A stretch of DNA of 64,000 nt from VXNE01 sp965205735 (GTDB lineage: Bacteria > Pseudomonadota > Gammaproteobacteria > Pseudomonadales > Azotimanducaceae). Below are positions 1-8,485 of the stretch, piece by piece. The translations under genes and the position numbers were made by a program. Every line of letters starts with the position of its first letter. Within the stretch, counting starts at the first letter, position 1. The notes under the pieces are model-generated. The model saw only the letters and a list, made by a program, of their open reading frames with translations. It had not been told where the DNA came from and did no database searches. The stretch spans positions 186,001 through 250,000 of the forward strand of contig OZ242179.1 in NCBI GenBank assembly GCA_965205735.1, read 5' to 3'.

Positions 1-1
1 C

Positions 2-736
2 GGCGCGGCGAAGCGGGCGCGGACCTACCGCAAGCTGCCGCGGCTGCTGGCGCGGACGGTCGGCTATGTCGAGGCGGCGCTGCCGGCGGTGTCGGCGGCG
101 GGGACCCCCTGGGCGCGGGCGTGGGCGGAGACCGCCGCCGAATACGGCGATCTGCTCGCCCGCGTGGTGGATCAGACGACGCGGCGGGTGTTCGAGGGCG
201 AGACGGTGCCGGCGGCGGAGAAGGTGGTGAGCCTGTTCGAGCCGCACACGGACATCATCCGCAAGGGCGGGCGCAAGACGCACTACGGGCACAAAGTCAA
301 CTTCGCCACCGGGCGCAGCGGGCTGGTGCTGGACGCGGTGGTGGAGGACGGCAATCCGGCGGACAGCGCGCGCTGCCTGCCGATGCTGCGGCGTCATGTC
401 GAGCATTACGGCGCGGCGCCGTCGCGGGCGGCGTTCGACGGCGGCTACGCGTCGCGCGGGAACCTGAAGGAGGCGAAGGACTTGGGGGTGGCGCATGTCG
501 TGTTCAACAAGAAGCGCGGCATCAAGGTCGCGGACATGACCCCGTCGTCGTGGCTGTACGCGCGGCTGAAGCGCTTCCGCGCCGGCATCGAGGCGGGCAT
601 CTCGTACCTGAAGCGGTGCTTCGGCCTCGGCCTCTGCCGCTGGCGCGGCCTGCCGCGCTTCAAGGCCTACGTGCAGTCGGCGGTGTTCGCGCACAACTTG
701 TTGCGCATCGTCCGGCTGCTGCCTCGGCCCACCTGA
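2..736 (+). CDS. IS transposase (ISNCY-like DDE), 5' end outside window
   Basis: This is the C-terminal part of a DDE transposase. The frame is open to the left edge, so the GTG at 89 is only the first start codon visible and the real start lies outside the window. Features of the catalytic half can be read: KTHYGHKVNF (a beta-strand block typical of IS5/ISNCY-type enzymes), AFDGGYASRGN (carrying the second catalytic Asp) and a later RFRAGIEAGISYLKRCFGL block that should hold the catalytic Glu. The C-terminal helix AVFAHNLLRIVRLL is also typical. I could not define the right inverted repeat of the element. The protein looks intact where visible, so the copy may be functional. The ISNCY assignment rests on recalled sequence style and is less certain than the transposase call. 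Confidence 0.72.
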   Translation, partial: GAAKRARTYRKLPRLLARTVGYVEAALPAVSAAGTPWARAWAETAAEYGDLLARVVDQTTRRVFEGETVPAAEKVVSLFEPHTDIIRKGGRKTHYGHKVNFATGRSGLVLDAVVEDGNPADSARCLPMLRRHVEHYGAAPSRAAFDGGYASRGNLKEAKDLGVAHVVFNKKRGIKVADMTPSSWLYARLKRFRAGIEAGISYLKRCFGLGLCRWRGLPRFKAYVQSAVFAHNLLRIVRLLPRPT

Positions 737-1520
737 CCGGAGCCGGAACCGTCGCCGACCGACCGGGCGCGACGCTCCGGCCGGTGAGCCATGCCCGTCT
801 TGCCGGTCGCCCCTTCGATCCATCCTCGAACGCCTCCGAAAGCGGCGGAATCACCTCCGAATCGGGACGAAATGCGGTGCCCGGCCCGCTTGATCGATGT
901 TCGACGCCATGTCCGGCCTTTACGACCTCCCGAAAACGCGGCTTTAATGGACAAGAACTAGGTAGCAAGCGATCTAGACAGCCTTGGGGCGGAGCGGAAG
1001 GTGAAGTCGCGCCTGTCGATCAGGTTGCTGGAGGCCACACATCGCGCGCCTGAGACCGAGAGGCCGCACTGCGCCGTGAGCGATCGCGGCACGGGCGGCG
1101 CGCAAAGCGCGCACGGCCGGTCGGGGCGTCATTGGCCGTGCCGCGGCGGCGGAACGCCGCCCGCCGAGGACAGAGCGCAACGAACGCATGGAGGATTGGG
1201 AAGTGAACGAGCCGCGCATGCCGACAACGCTGCCGAGCCCTGTCGACCGCGGGGAGTACCGGTTTATCGCCGTGGACGCGGTGGGCGCCGCCTGCGTTGG
1301 ACCGACGACGAGATGGTGTGGGTGCGCGCGCGGCGGGAGATGGGTGCCGACGAGCGCGAGGCCGACGGGTGCGACGTGCCGCGCTGACGAGATCAACGCG
1401 TCGTTCATCAATCCGCCAAACAACCCGACCACACGGCTGGCGGTCGGATTGGTTCACCGGAACTGCTGGCGTCCTCACCGCGCGGAGCGCGGAAGCGTCA
1501 GTGATCGTCACCGAAGGGCC
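737..1520. other. No recognisable gene; probable IS right flank
   Basis: Several long open frames exist here on both strands because the DNA is GC-rich, but none reads like a protein family and none has a convincing start. The right end of the IS must fall somewhere in the first part, but I see no clear terminal inverted repeat. The antitoxin remnant begins just to the right. Confidence 0.5.
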
Positions 1521-1748
1521 GAGGCGGTGCTCGTCACCCGGGTCGGAAAGGTCTCCGAATCCCGCCATCCATGGCGGGTCCCCATGGGGGGCGTAGGTGG
1601 TGTCGTCAGTCCTGACCGCGACCGCGCGCCTGCGGAGCTGCTGCTCGATGGCGTCCGTGATGAAACGCCTCATGGTGATGCCGTGGACGGCCGCGAATGC
1701 CTTGGCACGGCGGAAAGTGATATCGGGTAGTTCGATTGTGGTCTTCAC
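1521..1748 (-). pseudogene. VapB-like ribbon-helix-helix antitoxin remnant
   Basis: From a GTG at 1748 the minus strand reads VKTTIELPDITFRRAKAFAA followed by a helix (DAIEQQLRRR) and the PPWMAGFGDLSD tail. This is the common layout of VapB-type antitoxins: an N-terminal ribbon-helix-helix strand, then a C-terminal toxin-binding segment. After DEHRLGP the match to the family stops. The frame runs on for hundreds of bases without resembling an antitoxin C-terminus, and no PIN toxin follows. I therefore call it a 3'-truncated, orphaned antitoxin. A partly symmetric AT-rich stretch (CCATATTCCCAATATTTATGG on the plus strand, 1752-1772) lies just upstream and may have been its operator. Confidence 0.55.
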
Positions 1749-1785
1749 GCGGCCATATTCCCAATATTTATGGCACTTGGACAAA

Positions 1786-4122
1786 TCAACAGTCTGCTGC
1801 CCCGACCGCCTCCAGCAAGCGTTGCCTTTGCGCTTCAACCGGTTTCGCCCGTTGTCCGGCGGGCGCCAGCCGGATCAACGAAAGCATCGTTTCAACGTCT
1901 CTGGCGTATTCCGCGAGCCGCCGCTCATGGCTCGCCCGGTTCTTGGTGCAGACCAGGGTATAGGGCCGGCCGCGCCGCTCGGTCACATGGGACATGTCGA
2001 GCCGATGCCGGTCGATCTGCCGATGCAGGTGCTTGCGCAAATCCTGGCGCAGCGGGAACCGCCGGACACGGTCGACCGGATCCCCGCAGAAGGCATTCAG
2101 TGCCGCGCAGAGTTCGCAATCGCATGCGACCCGAGCCTCCAACACCCAGTCCCGGGGTGCCTCGGGCGGCTTCTCGCTGCGGTCCAGCAGCGAATCGGCG
2201 GCGTGGCGCCACAACAGCAGATAGGCCGCGCTGCCCGCTAATCCCTCCTCCAGGAATAACCCTTCCAGCGCCGCCGGGACGGCCCGTTGAGGCGCTATTT
2301 CCCTGGGATGCGTTGCGATCACCGCCGCCGCAGTCTCCGTGTCCTCTGCCAGCCCGCAACGCCAGGCCAGCACGAAAAGATCGCGGAGCTCGGCGGCGCC
2401 AACGGGTTTGCGCGACGGTGCGGGCGGCCAGGTCACTTCGGGCATCTCGTCGCGGGGACTCAGCGCCAGGGGCAGGGTGGCAAGCGCAGTGCCCACGCTT
2501 CGCCCGAGCGTGTCCCGCCAGTCGAAATCCCCCGATTCACCGAGGCGCAGTAGCAATGCGAGCGTGGCGTCGGGGTGAAAGAGAAAGCGCGCCTCCACCA
2601 GATCGACCAGAAATTCGGCGGCGTCTTCCGAATCTGCAGAGCGCAGCACCGCCGGCAGGCTTTCGTTTTCGCTGCCGTCGTAGCGGAGCAGCACGACCTC
2701 GCGCAGGAACCGCATCGCCAGCATCGCGTCCCCGACCCGCTCGAGCAGGCGCAACATGGCGGCACGGCCCTCGCCATCCCGGCGTGGTGCTTCCACCGGC
2801 CAAACGGAGATCAGACGCGCGATCGGGTCGCGAGCCTCGACTGCATTCCGCTCGGCTCGTCGCCCGACCCAGTCCACAGCGCGGTCGACATTTTCGCCGG
2901 CGAGGATGCCCAGAGTGCAGCGCCGCGGCCATATCACCACGGCCGCATGCCGGTAGGCCCTTTCCACAGTGACGCCCTCGTTGCCGGAGGCTTCGTTCAC
3001 CCGTTTCTCGTCGGGCTCGGCATGGTCGAGCGCTCCGGCGGGCAACAGTTCGCCCGAATTGATGGATAGCTCGCCGAAGGCCGGACGGTCGTCGTCCCCG
3101 CTCACCCAGCCGTCGAGCCAATATCGCCCGTCGAACACCTCCTCCATTTCCACGTCATCGTCGTCGCGCCGATCGAGATCGTCGTAATAGTCGTAGCTGA
3201 CCGAGCCTTCTTCCTCGATATGGACGACCGCCGCGTGCAGTTCGTAGTCGGCCAGTTCCGTCGCCGACTTCAAGACAGCGGCTCTGGCGGCATCGGCGTT
3301 CTTCAACACATCGAACGACAGCCCGGCCTGGCTGTAGTCGTGTTCAAGCAGCCACACCAGCTTGTCGGGGCCGTACTCGCCGTCGCGCCACGCGATGAGA
3401 TGGTCGGCGATGTTCCGGACTCGATCCGAGTAGTCGGGCGCCTGCCGCGGCGTCTCCGTGTCGTCGGGACGCAGGCAAAGATTGAACACCAGCGACAGCC
3501 GGCAACCGTCGCGAATCGGCCGGGTCTCATGCGCGCAGTCGGCGTAGAAGGCCGCGAACGCGAGTTCGGAGGGCTCGCTGGCATTCATATCGACGCCGAC
3601 CTCGCGGTCGAGGTGGCGCACGATGAGCTCGCCGCCGGTGCCGGCGACGGGCAGCGTGATCGACAGCGTTGCGATCATTCCGTCGGCCTTCTCCGTGTCG
3701 CGATGCGCGGAGAAGAAACCGCCGCGTTCGTAGATCAGCAGCTTGTAGGGACTCGCGTCGAGCCGCCCGGCCGGACAGCCGAGACCTGCGGCCACCGTAT
3801 CCAGAATGCCGCGCAAGGTGTCCGCCCAGACGCTGCCTCCGAGGCGAATCCGCGCCGCGTCGATTTGCCAGCAGTCGCGAACCGAGGTGTCCACCAGCGT
3901 ATCGGCGCCCTTGCCGTAGGGCGCGCGTTCGGCCGCGCCCACCAGGAGGCGAACCTGGAAGTCGGGAACCGGAAAGGAGAGGACGCCGACCCCTTCCACT
4001 TCCAGGATGGGCATGGGAACGAACACCCTGCCATGCGTGCAGAACCCGCCCGGACGGGCCACGGACTGCAGCAGCTCCTCAAGCGCTTCTTCGTCGGCGT
4101 ATTCGATATCGAAGTCGGTCAT
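1786..4122 (-). CDS. Large 2OG-Fe(II) oxygenase, copy 1
   Basis: A 778-residue protein with a prolyl-4-hydroxylase-like 2-oxoglutarate/Fe(II) domain in its first 220 residues. The iron-binding facial triad is visible as H140-x-D142 (FFSAHRDTEK) with distal H198 (CAHET), and R208 in GCRLSLVFNL is placed to bind 2-oxoglutarate. The remaining 550 or so residues are helical, with no domain I recognise; a cluster of Cys (CDCELCAAL) lies near residue 680. A close paralogue with the same architecture lies at 20544-22904 on the same strand. The substrate is unknown; oxygenases of this fold hydroxylate proteins, nucleic acids or small molecules. It stands alone: the next gene upstream is divergent, and downstream lies only the antitoxin remnant. 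Confidence 0.85.
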   Translation of the reverse strand: MTDFDIEYADEEALEELLQSVARPGGFCTHGRVFVPMPILEVEGVGVLSFPVPDFQVRLLVGAAERAPYGKGADTLVDTSVRDCWQIDAARIRLGGSVWADTLRGILDTVAAGLGCPAGRLDASPYKLLIYERGGFFSAHRDTEKADGMIATLSITLPVAGTGGELIVRHLDREVGVDMNASEPSELAFAAFYADCAHETRPIRDGCRLSLVFNLCLRPDDTETPRQAPDYSDRVRNIADHLIAWRDGEYGPDKLVWLLEHDYSQAGLSFDVLKNADAARAAVLKSATELADYELHAAVVHIEEEGSVSYDYYDDLDRRDDDDVEMEEVFDGRYWLDGWVSGDDDRPAFGELSINSGELLPAGALDHAEPDEKRVNEASGNEGVTVERAYRHAAVVIWPRRCTLGILAGENVDRAVDWVGRRAERNAVEARDPIARLISVWPVEAPRRDGEGRAAMLRLLERVGDAMLAMRFLREVVLLRYDGSENESLPAVLRSADSEDAAEFLVDLVEARFLFHPDATLALLLRLGESGDFDWRDTLGRSVGTALATLPLALSPRDEMPEVTWPPAPSRKPVGAAELRDLFVLAWRCGLAEDTETAAAVIATHPREIAPQRAVPAALEGLFLEEGLAGSAAYLLLWRHAADSLLDRSEKPPEAPRDWVLEARVACDCELCAALNAFCGDPVDRVRRFPLRQDLRKHLHRQIDRHRLDMSHVTERRGRPYTLVCTKNRASHERRLAEYARDVETMLSLIRLAPAGQRAKPVEAQRQRLLEAVGAADC

Positions 4123-4370
4123 CTGGCCTCCATCTTTAAGGTTTTTCTCGACTCCTTGGGAGAGGTGCGCCGGATCGACGCGACGTTGCCCCGTTTCACT
4201 GCGGAACGTCTCGTCCTGTTGTAGTACCGCCCGATTGATCCCGCTACGCTATCAGACTGTCGGACTTAGGCGGTTGGTTTTTTGCGGGACGTCATTGCGG
4301 TTGCCGACAGGAACGCCGGGGCGAATCAAGTGCTATATGCTTAACGGCCATTGGAGCAAATCGCCGACCC

Positions 4371-4586
4371 GTGGAACAAGAGACAACAGACGTCGCCGAA
4401 AAGATGGCTCGGCTCGTGTCGGCCGTGGAGCGCTCCCGCGCACGACCTCGTTCGCAACCGCGCCTCCCTCGCGGAGAGGAACTCGAAGCGGTGATCGAAC
4501 TCGCCGAGTCGTTCCCAATGCGACCGAGTGCGCCCTTGAGTTACCCCGTACTGAAGCGTCTGATCAAGTCGAACTCATCGGGATAG
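4371..4586 (+). CDS. Small hypothetical protein, partner of nucleotidyltransferase remnant
   Basis: A 71-residue protein from a GTG start. It is rich in Arg, Ser and Glu, and I recognise no family. The stop is followed after four bases by the GTG of a nucleotidyltransferase-like reading frame, a spacing that suggests a two-gene operon. I infer it is the small regulatory or antitoxin-like partner that often precedes such nucleotidyltransferases. The partner is truncated, so this gene may also be a relic. Confidence 0.4.
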   Translation: MEQETTDVAEKMARLVSAVERSRARPRSQPRLPRGEELEAVIELAESFPMRPSAPLSYPVLKRLIKSNSSG

Positions 4587-4590
4587 CGCC

Positions 4591-4845
4591 GTGACCAGCG
4601 GTCTGATCGAGAAGGTCGGTGCCATCCACAGCGCCTTGACGGAGGCGGATCTTCCGCATGCGTTCGGAGGCGCGCTGGCGTTGGCGTGGTGTGTCGGCGA
4701 CCCCGGTTCATGGTCCAGGGAGGGCTGTTCCTCGGTGGGAAAATTGAGCTTTACGAACGGGTGTCGCCTTCCCATCACGCGGTGGAAAGACGCGACCACG
4801 GTCCCATTGAGAGCATGTAGTCGGTCATTATCTTCGCTGAAGTAG
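4591..4845 (+). pseudogene. Nucleotidyltransferase-like gene, truncated
   Basis: The N-terminus (LIEKVGAIHSALTEADLPHA, then FGGALALAWC) matches the start of AbiEii/MNT-type nucleotidyltransferases, where the next segment should carry the catalytic GT-D-D signature. Here the match ends at about residue 35 and the rest of the frame is unrelated, so the catalytic residues are gone. A second frame over 4710-4823 reads GGLFLGGKIELYERVSPS and ends in a TAG; it may be another displaced fragment. I regard this as the 5' stump of a gene cut by deletion. Confidence 0.5.
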
Positions 4846-5296
4846 TAACCGTGGAGGTGCATTGCTGGGCTGTTCTCAACCGGTAGCGGTAGCGGAAGCC
4901 GCGCAACATGCCCACGCCGCCGCCCGGTGTCAACGGCCGCTCGCCCCACTCCCCCGCCAGGCGCCCACAGGGGGCACCTCGGTGTAGCAACCGGCAACCT
5001 CGCGGGCACGTGCGGCGAGCATCCAGGGTGGGGTAGCGGCGATGGCCATGGTAGGTGCCGGGGGTTCCGATCGGCAGACCGCGCAGGCCGTTGCCGGCGT
5101 TCCGCAGTATCGAACGGAATCGTCGCCTTTGCTCGGCTCTGGCGGGGAGTTGGGGCGCTACGTGAACGACGGCGCACGCGCTCCTCAGTCATAGCGGCAT
5201 CCTAGGAAGTGCCGTGAGGTTTCGGGCCGGTTCGTGATCTCAAGCGTTGCGGTGTTGTGGTACGAATTATATAAATTATTGTTTTACAGTTAATTT
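4846..5296. other. Intergenic, no gene recognised
   Basis: No frame in this stretch resembles a known family. The right end, about 5255-5296, is markedly AT-rich compared with its surroundings and lies just downstream of tRNA-Ser. That makes it a plausible place for the tRNA transcript to end and for past insertions. Confidence 0.5.
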
Positions 5297-5384
5297 TGGC
5301 GGAGGGGCAGGGATTCGAACCCTGGGAGGCGTTAACCTCGCTGGTTTTCAAGACCAGTGCTTTCGACCACTCAGCCACCCCTCC
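5297..5384 (-). tRNA. tRNA-Ser(UGA)
   Basis: Read on the minus strand, the gene starts GGAGGGGTGGCTGAGTGGTC and ends with the acceptor strand CCCCTCC, discriminator G and an encoded CCA. The anticodon loop CTTGAAA gives anticodon UGA (plus strand tca at 5348-5350), which reads UCA/UCG-type serine codons. The long variable arm (GAGGTTAACGCCTC, a perfect hairpin) is the class II hallmark of serine tRNAs, and the T-arm GGTTCGAATCC is standard. Length is 88 nt with CCA. A sigma70-like promoter lies about 100 bp upstream at 5483-5511. Confidence 0.97.
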
Positions 5385-5482
5385 GGAAGGGAATTCGCCT
5401 CGCCGTTGAGGTGATTCGTTTTGGGCTGATACAAAAACGGCTTGGACGGATCCGATGTGACTAGCCGTTGGCGAACGGAGCC

Positions 5483-5511
5483 ATCATAGCGGTGGCCTTC
5501 CATTGCGGCAA
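5483..5511 (-). promoter_or_regulatory. Sigma70-like promoter of tRNA-Ser
   Basis: On the minus strand TTGCCG (5506-5511) is followed after exactly 17 bases by TATGAT (5483-5488). The tRNA begins about 100 bp downstream, so a leader would be removed by processing. The same arrangement occurs at 8457-8485, in front of the three-gene cassette, within a region of about 54 bp that matches at roughly three positions in four. Confidence 0.65.
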
Positions 5512-5729
5512 TTTCGGATAGCGCGTCAGAGCGTGGTCGCTGCGACGGGGTAGGGGAAGATGGTGGGACGGCATGAATTGAGTGTGGTCTGAAATCCCGT
5601 AGGGGGCGAACCCGTGACCACAGCAGCGATTCCCTTCCCTGTGGGGCGGCGAGTCGACTGAAAGGTTCGAAGAGGCGCGGTGGCTGCAACAGTACTGGCG
5701 GGACGGTATCGTCGTTTCCGGGGCCCGGT

Positions 5730-7031
5730 CTACGAAGCATCCACCATTTGTTCGAACGAGGCTTGGTCGATGACGTGGTTGTTCACGAGAGCTGCCTCGA
5801 TCAAGCGTTCGGAAACGTGGAAATGACGGGCGGCAGCATGGATGTCGTCCTCGCCCGGTTCGTCGGTGTCGATGTACGCCTGAAGGTCGGCGAATGGGCA
5901 GAGGAACCCCTGGGCGAAAGCCCTTTGGAACTTCTGGCGTTCCGACTTTGCAGCAGAGAGCGGGCACATGGCGTCGTCGCGAGACCAGATGATGTCGCCG
6001 AGACTTCTGCAGAGTTCGAACCGTCGCGTGTGCGACCAGGCGGACCGCAAGGCGAGCCTGCTGCCTGTTTCTTCGCGGAACCGCAAGGCGTAGGGAATAC
6101 TGAAGGTTGATCGCCGTTTGGTTTGAAGGTGATCGACGTTTGTCCCGACAATCTCGCTGAGTCGCGGATTGCGTATCGGTCCGGGCGGTACGCCGAGCCG
6201 ATCGCGCATTTTGTTGGCGGCATCGACCCCGAGCAAGCAAGGCGGTTGGAAAGAGCTCCGGTCGATGTATGCCGGGTCGGCAATCGTTTCTACGGGCAAC
6301 GGCGAACGGACCAGCACGTTGGAAGACTCGGCCGCATGGATGCAGTTGTCCAGCACTTCGGCTGCCCGCTTGCCCTGATGGGCGAGTGCCGCCTCTTGGA
6401 GCGGCTCCGAGCCGTATTGTTCCGATAGAGTTTCCAAGCGGGCCACCAGACCGTCCGGGGCGTCGTCGGGATCGAACCCGAGCATGGCTTCGAGCTTGCG
6501 CCATGCCGCGACCGAGGGTTCGGTGCGCTCGGATTGCAATTGTCGGTATTCGGTGCCGAGCCCGTCCGAGGCGTCGCCGACACTTTCGAGGACAGCTCGA
6601 ACGAAACAGTCGATTGCGTCTTCGATGCTTGAGGATGGGACGTAATCCAGCCTGGGCTGGGCAACGAACTTCAGTGAAGGCTTGAGGTTGCTGGCGTCGG
6701 CGTGAACAGCGACGCCAACTCGTGAACCTTCGCCCCAGATCGACACATTCGGCCAATGGTATCCGGCCCCGACAGACGATAGATGATGAGCGAGCCGCCA
6801 TTCCGCGTTGAGTTCCCGGTGGGGCGTTGGCTCCCAGCGTATGCGCCACCAGTTGTCAATGAACCAGAAGGCCAGCGGGACGGGAGGCGCTTCAAGCCAG
6901 TCGTCGGGCGCGTTGCTGTCGCGACGGACCAGGCGGGTGAGGACCGAATCGCCGAGGCGGATACGCAGGCGATCCGGTTCGGAGCACTTGTCGTTCCCAG
7001 GCTCTTCGATGCCGATCTGGAAGTCGATCAT
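5730..7031 (-). CDS. ImmA/IrrE-like protein with degenerate metal site
   Basis: A 433-residue protein. The ATG at 7031 is chosen because it overlaps the stop of the upstream gene as ATGA. The C-terminal third resembles the ImmA/IrrE (DUF955) metallopeptidase family: RRFELCRSLGD at about residues 336-346 sits where active members have F-x-x-A-HExGH, followed by RQKFQRAFAQGFLCP, the usual second helix, and a terminal DDIHAAARHFHVSERLIEAA helix pair. The two His and the Glu of HExxH are replaced by Cys-Arg and Gly-Asp, so zinc proteolysis is unlikely. The N-terminal 330 residues have no fold I recognise. It is last in a TPR-HEPN-ImmA-like operon, where it may act as a sensor, scaffold or regulator. 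Confidence 0.6.
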   Translation of the reverse strand: MIDFQIGIEEPGNDKCSEPDRLRIRLGDSVLTRLVRRDSNAPDDWLEAPPVPLAFWFIDNWWRIRWEPTPHRELNAEWRLAHHLSSVGAGYHWPNVSIWGEGSRVGVAVHADASNLKPSLKFVAQPRLDYVPSSSIEDAIDCFVRAVLESVGDASDGLGTEYRQLQSERTEPSVAAWRKLEAMLGFDPDDAPDGLVARLETLSEQYGSEPLQEAALAHQGKRAAEVLDNCIHAAESSNVLVRSPLPVETIADPAYIDRSSFQPPCLLGVDAANKMRDRLGVPPGPIRNPRLSEIVGTNVDHLQTKRRSTFSIPYALRFREETGSRLALRSAWSHTRRFELCRSLGDIIWSRDDAMCPLSAAKSERQKFQRAFAQGFLCPFADLQAYIDTDEPGEDDIHAAARHFHVSERLIEAALVNNHVIDQASFEQMVDAS

Positions 7032-7588
7032 ATGGTAGAGCGTACCGGAGCCGAGAGGAGTCGCAAGCGGCCAAAGTAGACGATGCGAGGCATGTATTCG
7101 GTGCAACGCCCCGTCGAAGTCGCGGATCGCTTTCCGGCGCATGAGAAGGTAGGCGAACGTTGGAACGCCGGTCCGACTTGGCGCGCGGTGTGCTGGCGGT
7201 TCGACTTCAGACTGAGACGCTGCCAAATGGTGTTAGCCCGCTCAAGAATCTTGCGGCATGCCTCTACGCTGTTGCGGCCCGAATTCTGGTCGAATTCGTC
7301 ATCGATCTCGCAGTCCGCGAGGTTTCTGACTTTCCGCAATGCGGCGAGTTGGCAGGCCAGCCCTCGTGCCGCGTTTGGGCTGCCTCTTTGCTGGAGGATG
7401 TCGGCAACGAAACGATGGGACTCGGCCGTCGACAGATCGGCTTGGGGGTCGATCGAAGTCGCGAGCGCCCGGCACCGGTGGTAGGCGGCGTAGCAGTCGC
7501 GACTGGTGGCGTTGCGCCAATCCACTTCGGCATCGCCTTGGCTCATCGCCGCGGCGGATTCCAGAATCGACTCCGGCGTCACCGCCAT
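7028..7588 (-). CDS. HEPN-domain protein
   Basis: A 186-residue protein. The N-terminal 120 residues look like a HEPN helical bundle: WRNATSRDCYAAYHRCRALA (R25/R30 to H37) corresponds to the RN-x-x-SR-x-YYA-x-FH helix of the HEPN families, and LAALRKVRNLADCEI matches the second conserved L-x-x-x-R-x-x-ADY helix. HEPN proteins are often RNases or RNase-like toxins in defence and TA systems; I infer RNA-related activity but cannot prove it. The C-terminal 60 residues are low in recognisable structure. The ATG follows the TAA of the TPR gene directly (TAAATG), and its own TGA overlaps the ATG of the ImmA-like gene, so all three are translationally coupled. Confidence 0.65.
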   Translation of the reverse strand: MAVTPESILESAAAMSQGDAEVDWRNATSRDCYAAYHRCRALATSIDPQADLSTAESHRFVADILQQRGSPNAARGLACQLAALRKVRNLADCEIDDEFDQNSGRNSVEACRKILERANTIWQRLSLKSNRQHTARQVGPAFQRSPTFSCAGKRSATSTGRCTEYMPRIVYFGRLRLLSAPVRSTI

Positions 7589-8344
7589 TTAGTCGCCCAC
7601 TCCGACGAAAAGAGGAACGAACAGGAGACCGGGATCCTCCGCGAGATCGTCGTGAGAGACGATCTCGTCGGCGAGCGTTGAGTTGAGGGTCGCCGCCATC
7701 TCCGGAGAGGCGGTGACGAATCGTCGAAATAGGAATGAGTGCGGCTCGTCTTGGTCCACCTTGGCGGGGATTCCGGTGCCATGCACATTTTCGGCGCGCA
7801 GTACGGAGCTGGCGAATTCGAGAACCCGCTGGACGTTCGACTCCCCGAAGGCTCCCGCGTCAAGCGAAGCGACGAACTTCTCCAACAGTCCCGTGAGGGC
7901 ATGCGGAGCCTCGCCAGGGCGCAAGGCGTTGAGTTGATTGCAGTACTTTTGCGCCATCCGGAATTGCCCAGCTTCGACGGCATGCTCGATCGTATTGCCC
8001 AGAATGACTGTATTGTCCGGCGCCTTGCTGTGCGCGGTATCGGCGGCGTCGAACGAGTCCCGCCATTCGTCAACCAGCGCCAGGGCGATGGAGTAGTTGT
8101 GGTGAGTTTCGGGGTTATCGGCATGTTGCAGGGCGATCCGAAAATGCTCGCGGACGCTCTCGGCATCCCACCGGAGACTGGCGACCGCGCCGAGCACTGT
8201 GTGGGCGCCGGTCGGATCCACATCCATCACTGCTTCGGCGTCTCTCTCGACTCTGCGCAATGCAATTTCGTTCGGCGCATCCATGGCCATCAGCCGATCC
8301 ATCAGATCGTGAGCCTTGGTCTGGGGTGTTGGGATGTAGCTCAC
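7589..8344 (-). CDS. TPR-like protein heading the HEPN cassette
   Basis: The middle of this protein consists of paired helices with TPR spacing (VLGAVASLRWDAESVREHF, then ALQHADNPETHHNYSIALAL, then NTIEHAVEAGQFRMAQKYC). TPR proteins usually hold partner proteins together. The frame is open to 8491, but a promoter-like element (TTGTCG, 17 bp, TATGAT) occupies 8457-8485, so translation must begin further in. I chose the GTG at 8344; the ATG at 8302 is an alternative. The TAA stop touches the ATG of the HEPN gene. The weak point is the start site, not the gene. Confidence 0.6.
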   Translation of the reverse strand: MSYIPTPQTKAHDLMDRLMAMDAPNEIALRRVERDAEAVMDVDPTGAHTVLGAVASLRWDAESVREHFRIALQHADNPETHHNYSIALALVDEWRDSFDAADTAHSKAPDNTVILGNTIEHAVEAGQFRMAQKYCNQLNALRPGEAPHALTGLLEKFVASLDAGAFGESNVQRVLEFASSVLRAENVHGTGIPAKVDQDEPHSFLFRRFVTASPEMAATLNSTLADEIVSHDDLAEDPGLLFVPLFVGVGD

Positions 8345-8456
8345 ATCAGTTCCCGTTGACCGGTCCGGTGCGCGAGCCGTTGGCGGGTCTTCATCGAATG
8401 CTTCCCCGACACGAGGACGATTCCATTTGTTCGGCTTGCCTTTAGCGTACGACGCC

Positions 8457-8485
8457 ATCATAGGGGTAGCTTGGGATTGCGACAA
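8457..8485 (-). promoter_or_regulatory. Sigma70-like promoter of the TPR-HEPN-ImmA cassette
   Basis: On the minus strand TTGTCG (8480-8485), a 17-bp spacer and TATGAT (8457-8462) form a good promoter. The surrounding sequence (8435-8488) is a diverged direct repeat of the tRNA-Ser promoter region (5461-5514): 28 of 35 bases match over the promoter itself. The cassette therefore appears to be driven by a copy of the tRNA promoter, or to have been inserted between two copies of it. Confidence 0.6.

Noticed and set aside
121..1053. Long plus-strand reading frame of 310 codons over the transposase
   Set aside because: It overlaps the transposase in another frame, is Arg/Gly/Ala-rich and resembles no protein; a shadow of GC-rich coding DNA.
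4575..5192. 205-codon minus-strand frame opposite the nucleotidyltransferase remnant
   Set aside because: Pro/Arg-rich frame with no domain; considered chance.
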